13,086 nt of DNA from an uncultured Sphingopyxis sp. (GTDB lineage: Bacteria; Pseudomonadota; Alphaproteobacteria; Sphingomonadales; Sphingomonadaceae): the NCBI GenBank assembly GCA_937957805.1, contig CALFXW010000144.1:1-13086 (forward strand). Direction: 5' to 3'. The notes under the pieces were generated by a model, which searched no databases, was not told the origin of the DNA, and saw nothing but the letters and a program-made list of their open reading frames with translations. The translations under genes were made by a program, and so were the position numbers. Below, in pieces: positions 7,915-13,086 of this stretch (positions are counted from its first letter, which is position 1; each line of letters starts with the position of its first letter).

Positions 7915-8990
7915 TAGCCGCCCAGTCGGGCAAAACGGTCCCGCAGAAAGCTGCTATTGCCCCACGCCGCCTCCAACGGACGCGCGCGTTTCAGGTAAAA
8001 GCCAGCGTCAAATTCATCGGTCATGCCGATGCCGCCGTGCAATTGCACCATTTCGCGGCTCATCCGGTGCAGGCAATCATTGGCGCGCGCCTTGGCGATG
8101 GCGGCAATTTGCCCCAGATCGCCGTTGTCGCCCATCGAATCAAGTGCGCTAAGACCCGCTTCCACCGCCGAACGGGTGAGTTCAATGTCACCGAACAAAT
8201 CGGCCATGCGGTGCTGCAACGCCTGAAAGGAGGCGAGGATACGGTCAAACTGCACCCGCTGTTTCAGATATTCCAGCGTCTGGTCAAATGCTTGCTGGCT
8301 CATCCCCAACATTTCCGCAGCGGTAAGGATGCGGGCATGGTCAAGCACGCGGTCGAGCAAGCCATCGCCGCCGCCTGCCAATTTATCCGCCGCCGCGCCA
8401 TCGAAACATAGTTCGGCATGGCTGCGATGATCGACCATCTGGCGGCGTGATTTGGTAACGCCCGCGCCATTTTCGACGAGGTAGAGGCCATCTGCCGCCG
8501 CAACTACGAACAGGCCCGCGCTGTCCCCCTCTGCAACGAACGCCTTGGTGCCGGTGATTTTGCCGCCGGTAACTTTGGTCGTGATGGCAGCGGGGTCATG
8601 GCGCGGCCCTTCATCAACGGCAAGTGCCGCCACTAACTCGCCCGATGCAATGGCGGGCAGATATTTGGCCTGTTGTTCGTCGCTGCCGCCCAGCGATATG
8701 GCACGCGCGGCAATGGCACAGGCGACCAGCGGGCTGGCGGTCAGCGTTTTGGCGCATTCCTCCACCACCAGACCCAGGCTCATCCAGCCGAAATCGCTGC
8801 CGCCATGCGCCTCTGCGATGGTGATGCCGGTCCAGCCCATCGCAGCCATCTCGCCATAGACGGCGCTGTCATATCCTGCCGCCGTGTCGGCATCGCGCTG
8901 TTTGCGCCATGCGCCAATCGGGCTTTCACCGCGCACCCAATTTTGCGCCATATCGCGCAGCATTTCCTGTTCTTCGCTCAGCTTTGCCAT
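7911..8990 (-). CDS. Acyl-CoA dehydrogenase family protein, small divergent subunit
   Basis: 359 residues from the ATG at 8990; AAGGGGA lies 6 bases upstream, and the in-frame extension to 9107 overlaps the preceding gene. The fold is the FAD-dependent acyl-CoA dehydrogenase: helical N-domain with GWTGITIAEAHGG, a beta domain, and C-domain LKQRVQFDRILASFQALQ, then LHGGIGMTDEFDAGFYLKR (His318 onward). Several hallmarks are altered. The YxLTEPxxGSD FAD/substrate loop reads AALAVDEGPRHDP. The helix position where isovaleryl-CoA dehydrogenase carries its catalytic Glu is Ala219 (LDHARIL), and no YEGT-type Glu is present at the C-terminus. It is probably a partner subunit of the adjacent larger dehydrogenase, as in actinobacterial FadE28/FadE29-type heterotetramers. 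The gene starts 25 bases after the large subunit's stop and overlaps the MFS start. Confidence 0.9.
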   Translation of the reverse strand: MAKLSEEQEMLRDMAQNWVRGESPIGAWRKQRDADTAAGYDSAVYGEMAAMGWTGITIAEAHGGSDFGWMSLGLVVEECAKTLTASPLVACAIAARAISLGGSDEQQAKYLPAIASGELVAALAVDEGPRHDPAAITTKVTGGKITGTKAFVAEGDSAGLFVVAAADGLYLVENGAGVTKSRRQMVDHRSHAELCFDGAAADKLAGGGDGLLDRVLDHARILTAAEMLGMSQQAFDQTLEYLKQRVQFDRILASFQALQHRMADLFGDIELTRSAVEAGLSALDSMGDNGDLGQIAAIAKARANDCLHRMSREMVQLHGGIGMTDEFDAGFYLKRARPLEAAWGNSSFLRDRFARLGGY

Positions 8991-9015
8991 ATGTCGTCCC
9001 CTTAGCCCCGTTCCT

Positions 9016-10212
9016 TTAGCCCATGTCGGGCATGCCAAGGATCCGCTTGGCAACGATGTTGGTCTGAATTTCGGTTGATCCGCCGTAAATGGTGGTCGCC
9101 TTGCCAAACAGCCAGACGCGCACCGCCTCTATCTGCTCCTCGGTAAAGCCTTCCCCTTCCCAGCCCAGCCCCTGCATACCCAAAATATCAATCAGCAATT
9201 CGCTGCGTTCCTGCATCAGCTTGGTGCCATTGATTTTCAGGATGGAGGATGCGACCGAAACCCCGCCTTCCTGTGCGACGCGCATCGCGGTCGCGGCAAA
9301 GGTGCGACCATCCATTTCCAGCTTGGCAATCCGCGCACGCAATTCACCATCGGCGATGCGTCCTTCGGCATCGGTGCCGACGCACGCCTTGGCCAGTTCG
9401 GACAGCGACACCCCGCCGCCCATGCGATTGCCGCCCGAAATATTGGTCCGTTCATGCTGCAACAAACGCTTGCCAATCGTCCAGCCCTGTCCTTCATCGC
9501 CGACGCGATTGGTCTTGGGCACCGCGACATTGGTGAAGAAAGTCTCACAAAATGGGGAAAGCCCCGAAATCATCTTGATCGGTTTTACCTCTACCCCCGG
9601 CGCATCCATGTCGATGAGGAGGAAGCTGATGCCGCCCTGTTTCTTGCTCTTGTCGGTGCGCACCAGCGCGAAACATTTGTCCGCCCACTGCCCGCCACTG
9701 GTCCATGTTTTCTGACCGTTGACGATATAATGATCGCCCTTATCCTCCGCAAAACATTGCAAATTGGCAAGGTCGCTGCCCGCATTGGGTTCCGAATATC
9801 CCTGGCACCAGCGCACCTCCGCGCGGCAGATGCGGGGGATATGTTCCAGCTTTTGTTCTTCGCTGCCAAATTCCAGCAGGGTCGGGCCGAACATCATAAC
9901 GCCCATCCCGCCGATGGGGTTGGACGCGCCCGCGCGCGCCAGTTCCTGTTGCAGCACGCGCGCTTCGGCATCGGACAGGCCGCCGCCGCCATAACGCTGC
10001 GGCCAGGTTGGTGTGCCCCAACCCTTTTCACCCATGGCGATGCGCCAAGCCTCTTTTTCCGCGCTCTTGTCGCTTGGCCCTTCGAGTGCGGAGCGCGACA
10101 GATCGACACCCTTTAACGCGGGCGGGAAATGCGCGGCGATCCAGTCGCGCGCCTCGACACGAAAGGCATCGAGCGCCTCGGCACTGGGGGATGGTTCGGC
10201 CAGACTCGCCAT
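9016..10212 (-). CDS. Acyl-CoA dehydrogenase, large catalytic subunit
   Basis: 398 residues. It catalyses alpha,beta-dehydrogenation of an acyl-CoA with FAD, passing electrons to ETF. WCQGYSEPNAGSDLA is the FAD/substrate loop; GQKTWTSGGQWAD, the pGVEVKPI segment and the C-terminal YGGSTEIQTNIVAKRILGMP (from Tyr376) are classic. The MCAD catalytic Glu position is Gly377, but Glu254 in LLQHERTN sits where isovaleryl-CoA dehydrogenase has its catalytic base, so the enzyme should be active. Two ATGs compete: 10218 has AGGAG only 1 base away, while 10212 has it at an ideal 7 bases, so 10212 is chosen. It is the first gene of the operon with the small subunit and MFS carrier, and its promoter region holds the palindrome at 10262-10281. 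The substrate is unknown. Confidence 0.93.
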   Translation of the reverse strand: MASLAEPSPSAEALDAFRVEARDWIAAHFPPALKGVDLSRSALEGPSDKSAEKEAWRIAMGEKGWGTPTWPQRYGGGGLSDAEARVLQQELARAGASNPIGGMGVMMFGPTLLEFGSEEQKLEHIPRICRAEVRWCQGYSEPNAGSDLANLQCFAEDKGDHYIVNGQKTWTSGGQWADKCFALVRTDKSKKQGGISFLLIDMDAPGVEVKPIKMISGLSPFCETFFTNVAVPKTNRVGDEGQGWTIGKRLLQHERTNISGGNRMGGGVSLSELAKACVGTDAEGRIADGELRARIAKLEMDGRTFAATAMRVAQEGGVSVASSILKINGTKLMQERSELLIDILGMQGLGWEGEGFTEEQIEAVRVWLFGKATTIYGGSTEIQTNIVAKRILGMPDMG

Positions 10213-10219
10213 CGTCATG

Positions 10220-10224
10220 CTCCT
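10220..10224 (-). promoter_or_regulatory. Ribosome binding site fixing the large dehydrogenase start
   Basis: AGGAG on the minus strand. Spacing is 1 base to the ATG at 10218 and 7 bases to the in-frame ATG at 10212, so the second ATG is the likely start. Confidence 0.7.
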
Positions 10225-10261
10225 GTCACAGGGTCAAAATCCAAGCCGCAGATGCACCACA

Positions 10262-10281
10262 GGTTGACGTGAACGTCAACC
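10262..10281. promoter_or_regulatory. Perfect palindromic operator in divergent promoter region
   Basis: GGTTGACGT and ACGTCAACC form a perfect 9+9 bp inverted repeat around a 2-base centre. It lies 49 bases before the large dehydrogenase start (-) and 70 bases before the MDR oxidoreductase start (+). Each arm carries TTGACG, a consensus-like -35 hexamer, on one strand. On the plus strand TTGACG (10264-10269) is followed after 18 bases by TATTTT (10288-10293) as a possible -10. On the minus strand no good -10 is seen. From memory, the pattern resembles operators of MerR-type regulators of acyl-CoA catabolism such as LiuR. The regulator gene is not in the window. Confidence 0.65.
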
Positions 10282-10299
10282 ATAACTTATTTTTGAAAA

Positions 10300-10327
10300 G
10301 CCAAAAACCATGCCGCATGGTTTTGGC
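10300..10327 (+). other. Stem-loop in the 5' leader of the MDR oxidoreductase gene
   Basis: AAAACCATG (10304-10312) pairs with CATGGTTTT (10316-10324) across a CCG loop. After one bulged A (10303), GCC (10300-10302) pairs with GGC (10325-10327), giving a 12 bp stem. It ends 12 bases before the ribosome site. There is no U-run after it on the plus strand, so it is not a standard terminator. It could be a second operator or an mRNA leader structure. Confidence 0.45.
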
Positions 10328-10351
10328 GCGAGGCAAATCAGGGGGTGATGG

Positions 10352-11335
10352 GTGCAGGCATTGGTGGTGACCCATTTGGGCGATGAATTTTCCGGCTGTG
10401 CGCTGGCCGACCTTCCGATGCCCGAACCGGCGGCGGGTGAATTGCGCATCCGCATCATTGCGGTTGCGCTCAACTTCCCTGATTTACTGATGACGCGCGG
10501 CGCATATCAATTCCGCCCGGCCCTCCCCTTTACCCCCGGCATGGAATGTGCAGGCGTGGTCGATGCGCTGGGCGCAGGCGTCGATGCCGCATGGCTGGGG
10601 CGCGAAGTCATCGCCGGGATGCGCCACGGCGCGATGGCGCAATATGCCATCGTCGATGCCGCGATGGTGCGCGCCAAACCGGCGCATATCGATTGGGATG
10701 TGGCGGCGGCCCATCGCGTCGGATATTTAACCGCTTGGGTGGCGCTCCACCGGCGCGGCGCATTGCGTCCGGGCGAATGGCTGCTCGTCCATGGCGGCGC
10801 GGGCGGCATGGGCCTCGCTGCGGTGGAGATGGGGCGACATATGGGCGCGCGGGTGATTGCGCTTGCCAGCAGCGCCGAAAAGCGCGCGACCATAGAGCGG
10901 CTTTTCGCGCCGGATGCCGTGCTCGCCCCGGGTGATGCGCTGCGCGATGCGGTGTGCGACATAACGGGCGGGCGCGGAGTAGATGTTGTTTTCGACCCCG
11001 TCGGCGGCGATGCGCTGCACCAGTCGCTGCGCTGCATTGGCTTTGGCGGGCGGATATTGGTGGTCGGCTTTGCATCGGGCGAGATTGCGCACATCCCCAC
11101 CAACCTGCCGTTGATAAAGGGTTGCGCAATCATCGGCGTGCGCGCGGGCGAATATGGCCGCCATTTTCCTGATCATCAGCGCGCCGACGTGGCGATGATT
11201 GATGATCTGCTGGCAAAGGGTGCGCTGCGCCCGCACATCAGCGCCGCCTATCCGCTGCGACGCTGGCGCGATGCGTTTGCGTCGATCAACGCCCGCCGCG
11301 CGGTGGGCAAAATCATCCTCAGGCCATGGGATTGA
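10352..11335 (+). CDS. Zinc-independent MDR oxidoreductase, NADPH:quinone reductase type
   Basis: 327 residues with a GTG start, 6 bases after AGGGGG (10340-10345). Medium-chain dehydrogenase/reductase without the zinc ligands, as in quinone oxidoreductases (QOR) and some enoyl reductases. The N-terminal GroES-like domain has VALNFPDLLMTRGAY and FTPGMECAGVV; the Rossmann domain carries LVHGGAGGMGLAAVEMG (His147-Gly154 core), and GGRGVDVVFDPVGGD and FGGRILVVGFASG follow. It is cytosolic and NADPH-dependent by family; the true substrate could be a quinone or an unsaturated acyl compound. It is divergent from the acyl-CoA dehydrogenase operon across a shared 139-base region with a palindromic operator, suggesting joint control and a role in the same catabolic module. 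It ends 4 bases before the stop of the convergent serine dehydratase gene. Confidence 0.92.
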   Translation: MQALVVTHLGDEFSGCALADLPMPEPAAGELRIRIIAVALNFPDLLMTRGAYQFRPALPFTPGMECAGVVDALGAGVDAAWLGREVIAGMRHGAMAQYAIVDAAMVRAKPAHIDWDVAAAHRVGYLTAWVALHRRGALRPGEWLLVHGGAGGMGLAAVEMGRHMGARVIALASSAEKRATIERLFAPDAVLAPGDALRDAVCDITGGRGVDVVFDPVGGDALHQSLRCIGFGGRILVVGFASGEIAHIPTNLPLIKGCAIIGVRAGEYGRHFPDHQRADVAMIDDLLAKGALRPHISAAYPLRRWRDAFASINARRAVGKIILRPWD

Positions 11336-11339
11336 TGCC

Positions 11340-12713
11340 CTAACAGGCCACCACATTGACGGCGAGCCCGCCAAGGCTGGTTTCCTTATATTTGGAACGC
11401 ATATCTTCGCCCGTCTGGCGCATGGTTTCGATGACCGCGTCGAGGCTGACGAGGTGCGCGCCATCCCCCTGCAGCGCCAGATAGGCGGCGTTAATCGCCT
11501 TTATTGCGCCCATCGTATTGCGTTCGATGCAGGGTATTTGCACCAACCCGCCAATCGGGTCGCAGGTCAGCCCCAGATTATGTTCCATGCCAATCTCGGC
11601 GGCATTTTCGATCTGCCGGTTGCACCCGCCGAGCGCGGCAACCAGCCCGCCCGCCGCCATAGAACAGGCAACGCCGACTTCGCCCTGACAGCCCATTTCC
11701 GCCGCAGAGATGGAGGCGCGTTTCTTATATAACATGCCGATGATCGCTGCGGTTTTAAGCAGCGCCCGCGCGCCCGCATCATTCGGGCGGTCGGTAAAAA
11801 TCTCATAATATCGCAGCACAGCGGGGATGACGCCCGCCGCGCCATTGGTGGGGGATGTGACGACCCGGCCCCCGGCTGCATTTTCCTCATTCACCGCCAG
11901 CGCCCACAGGCTGACCCATTCAAAAATGGTGGAGGATGCAGGGCGCGGCCCACGCGCAACCAATTTGTCGTGGATGGCGCGCGCGCGGCGCTTGACCTTC
12001 AGCCCGCCGGGCAAGACGCCATCGGCATGGCAACCGGCATCGATGCTCGCCGACATGGCGGCGCGCACCGCATCCACCAGCGCGTCGGTTTCCGCCTGTG
12101 GCCGCCACGCCATTTCATTCGCGTCGAGTATTTGTTCGAGCGTCGCACCGCGCGTATCGGCGATTTGCAACAATTCTTCGGCAGAGGAAAATGGGCACGG
12201 CAGGCTGATGTTGGCGGGGTGCGCCCCATCCCCTTCGCGCAGGATCGCGCCGCCGCCGATGGAAAAATATATTTCTTCGATCTGCGTGCCATCACCAGCG
12301 GTGGCGACAAAGCGCATCGCATTGGCGTGGCCGGGGTGAAATTCACCGACCGCAAAGTGGAGCATTTCCGGCTCGCGCCACGGCAAAGCAATACGGCCAT
12401 CGAGCATGATCTGCCCACCCTGCCGAATGTGCGCGGCGCGCGCGCTGATGGTGGCAGGCTCGATGCTCTCCGGCTCCTCCCCCGACAAGCCCATCAAAAT
12501 GGCGGTGTCGGTGGCATGGCCGAGCCCCGTCAGCGCCAGCGAACCATATAGGGTGACATGGACGGATGATATGCCGGACAGCGCGGCGGCATTGGCCGCA
12601 AAACGGCGCGCGGCGCGCATTGGCCCCACGGTATGCGAACTCGACGGGCCAACGCCGATGGTGAATAAATCGGCGATGCTGATCGGCGTGTCGGCGGGCA
12701 GGGCGATGGTCAT
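11340..12713 (-). CDS. sdaA: L-serine ammonia-lyase, iron-sulfur-dependent, single chain
   Basis: 457 residues. It converts L-serine to pyruvate and ammonia in the cytosol using a [4Fe-4S] cluster. The start at 12713 (MTIALPADTP) is preceded by GAGG at 6 bases; the frame extends to 12851 but that part is not protein-like. The beta domain begins with the diagnostic GVGPSSSHTVGPMRA (Ser24-Ser26, His27). Cluster ligands are Cys342 (EMGCQGEVG), Cys384 (LTCDPIGG) and Cys395 (QIPCIERN). The last residue is Cys457. In the Legionella enzyme the matching C-terminal cysteine folds into the active site and binds the cluster as an internal inhibitor displaced by serine, so the same tail-in-mouth control is expected here. 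The gene stands alone on its strand, with a palindrome at 12776-12796 upstream. Confidence 0.96.
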   Translation of the reverse strand: MTIALPADTPISIADLFTIGVGPSSSHTVGPMRAARRFAANAAALSGISSVHVTLYGSLALTGLGHATDTAILMGLSGEEPESIEPATISARAAHIRQGGQIMLDGRIALPWREPEMLHFAVGEFHPGHANAMRFVATAGDGTQIEEIYFSIGGGAILREGDGAHPANISLPCPFSSAEELLQIADTRGATLEQILDANEMAWRPQAETDALVDAVRAAMSASIDAGCHADGVLPGGLKVKRRARAIHDKLVARGPRPASSTIFEWVSLWALAVNEENAAGGRVVTSPTNGAAGVIPAVLRYYEIFTDRPNDAGARALLKTAAIIGMLYKKRASISAAEMGCQGEVGVACSMAAGGLVAALGGCNRQIENAAEIGMEHNLGLTCDPIGGLVQIPCIERNTMGAIKAINAAYLALQGDGAHLVSLDAVIETMRQTGEDMRSKYKETSLGGLAVNVVAC

Positions 12714-12775
12714 GGCTGGCCTCGCTATCGCTTTCCCTAGCGTCCGTCCAGCATGGCCATGTAAAGGGTGCGCGG

Positions 12776-12796
12776 CGTTGCGATAATGTCGCAACG
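12776..12796. promoter_or_regulatory. Inverted repeat upstream of serine dehydratase and tRNA genes
   Basis: CGTTGCGA (12776-12783) and TCGCAACG (12789-12796) form a perfect 8 bp inverted repeat with a 5-base centre. It lies 63 bases before the serine dehydratase start on the minus strand and 56 bases before the tRNA on the plus strand. It may be an operator or an RNA hairpin. I do not recognise the binding protein, and no convincing -35/-10 pair is visible around it. Confidence 0.45.
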
Positions 12797-12851
12797 GCGG
12801 TCCGGCGCATCTTGTCTTGGCGCACGCACGCTGGTAAGCGCCCCGCCACAA

Positions 12852-12927
12852 GCCGCTTTAGCTCAGTTGGTAGAGCATCGCATTCGTAATGCGGGGGTCA
12901 CAGGTTCGAGTCCTGTAAGCGGCACCA
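12852..12927 (+). tRNA. tRNA-Thr (anticodon CGU), CCA encoded
   Basis: The 76-base cloverleaf is complete. Acceptor stem GCCGCTT pairs with AAGCGGC (one G-T pair). D-arm is GCTC/GAGC, and anticodon stem TCGCA/TGCGG carries loop TTCGTAA with anticodon CGT. T-arm is ACAGG-TTCGAGT-CCTGT. Discriminator A is followed by CCA at 12925-12927. It reads ACG codons. No strong promoter match is seen in the 138 bases upstream, and no T-rich terminator hairpin follows. Confidence 0.97.
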
Positions 12928-12938
12928 TCGACCCCATA

Positions 12939-13007
12939 ATTCAGTGACTTAGGCCGGATTCGTTTTTCCGGAAGCCGCCGTTTGCGGTGATTTGGCGTCA
13001 CCTGAAT
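12939..13007. other. Imperfect long-range stem-loop between tRNA and the last gene
   Basis: ATTCAGTGAC (12939-12948) pairs with GTCA-C-CTGAAT (12997-13007) with one bulged C. It encloses small inner stems CCGGA/TCCGG (12954-12958 with 12967-12971) and CCGC/GCGG. Lacking a terminal T-run, it is not a clear rho-independent terminator. It may still mark the end of the tRNA transcript or of the minus-strand gene, whose stop it touches. Confidence 0.3.
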
Positions 13008-13086
13008 CAGGACGATGCCCTCCTCGTCTCCACATAGGAGAGCAACTCGCGCAAACCGCCTTCTGTCCGAACAAGATCGATCGGCC
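13007..13086 (-). CDS. C-terminal end of a probable Xre/MbcA/ParS-type antitoxin (partial)
   Basis: The reading frame is open from the window edge to a TGA at 13007-13009, giving 25 complete codons. It reads PIDLVRTEGGLRELLSYVET followed by RRASS. The pattern P-x-D/E-L-L/V-x-T-x-x-G-x-x-x-(V/L)-(L)-x-(Y/R)-(I/V)-E resembles the C-terminal toxin-binding domain of Xre/MbcA/ParS antitoxins (formerly DUF2384), partners of RES-domain NAD-degrading toxins. This rests on a short match from memory. The next thing downstream on this strand is the tRNA, so no toxin gene follows it; a partner would have to lie outside the window, or the gene is a solitary member. A chance open frame is possible over so short a stretch. 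Confidence 0.4.
   Translation of the reverse strand, partial: PIDLVRTEGGLRELLSYVETRRASS

Noticed and set aside
10348..10386. Tiny 12-codon ATG frame overlapping the GTG start of the MDR gene
   Set aside because: Only 2 bases separate the ribosome site from this ATG; translation is more likely to begin at GTG 10352.
12714..12851. N-terminal extension of the serine dehydratase frame to 12851
   Set aside because: The added residues are Arg/His/Cys-rich and precede the normal N-terminus at 12713, which has its own ribosome site.
12800..12851. Promoter for the tRNA gene (CTTGTC at 12811-12816)
   Set aside because: No acceptable -10 hexamer lies 16-19 bases downstream.
12948..12975. Rho-independent terminator after the tRNA
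   Set aside because: The CCGGA/TCCGG stem is only 5 bp, and the T-run lies in its loop rather than after the stem.
12900..13086. Duplicated tRNA 3' end as an attachment site
   Set aside because: No second copy of the T-arm/acceptor sequence occurs after 12927, and no integrase is visible in the window.
1..13086. Frequent GCGCGC runs as repeats or CRISPR-like units
   Set aside because: They are short, irregularly placed and explained by Ala/Arg codon use; no spaced direct repeats are present.

Overview
The window reads as chromosomal DNA of a GC-rich alphaproteobacterium. A sphingomonad (Sphingopyxis, Novosphingobium or a relative) is the likeliest source, judged from gene content, strong third-position G/C, and paired acyl-CoA dehydrogenase genes next to an MFS transporter. 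This placement is inference, since the window holds no rRNA or other marker gene. No insertion sequence, phage gene or CRISPR array is visible. Genes are packed into alternating-strand blocks, and all three protein-gene convergent junctions have stop codons that overlap or lie 4 bp apart.

Left block (+, 1-2666): the C-terminal part of a metal-dependent amidohydrolase, a second exported amidohydrolase coupled to it by ATGA, and an NnrU-family membrane protein. The second amidohydrolase has lost most of the residues that would bind metal, so the pair looks like an enzyme plus a non-catalytic relative.

Second block (-, 2661-4930): a dicarboxylate/amino acid:cation symporter followed, with an ATGA overlap, by an aldo/keto reductase. 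The symporter keeps the TM8 substrate residues but has a degraded NMDGT motif.

Central acyl-CoA block (5042-11335): a class I acyl-CoA synthetase (+) converges on a three-gene operon (-) of a large acyl-CoA dehydrogenase, a small acyl-CoA dehydrogenase and an MFS transporter. Divergent from that operon is a quinone-reductase-type MDR oxidoreductase (+). The divergent control region holds a perfect 9+9 bp palindrome that supplies a TTGACG hexamer on both strands. Together these genes suggest uptake, CoA activation and first-step dehydrogenation of an unidentified carboxylic acid. Hydratase, thiolase and ETF genes are not in the window. The small dehydrogenase lacks both usual positions of the catalytic glutamate, while the large one keeps one, which fits a heteromeric enzyme.

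Right block: a single-chain iron-sulfur L-serine ammonia-lyase (-, 11340-12713) with all cluster cysteines and the C-terminal cysteine tail, then a tRNA-Thr(CGU) gene with encoded CCA (12852-12927). The last 80 bases carry the C-terminal end of a minus-strand gene that resembles the toxin-binding domain of Xre/MbcA/ParS-type antitoxins. No stretch above 300 bases lacks a gene.
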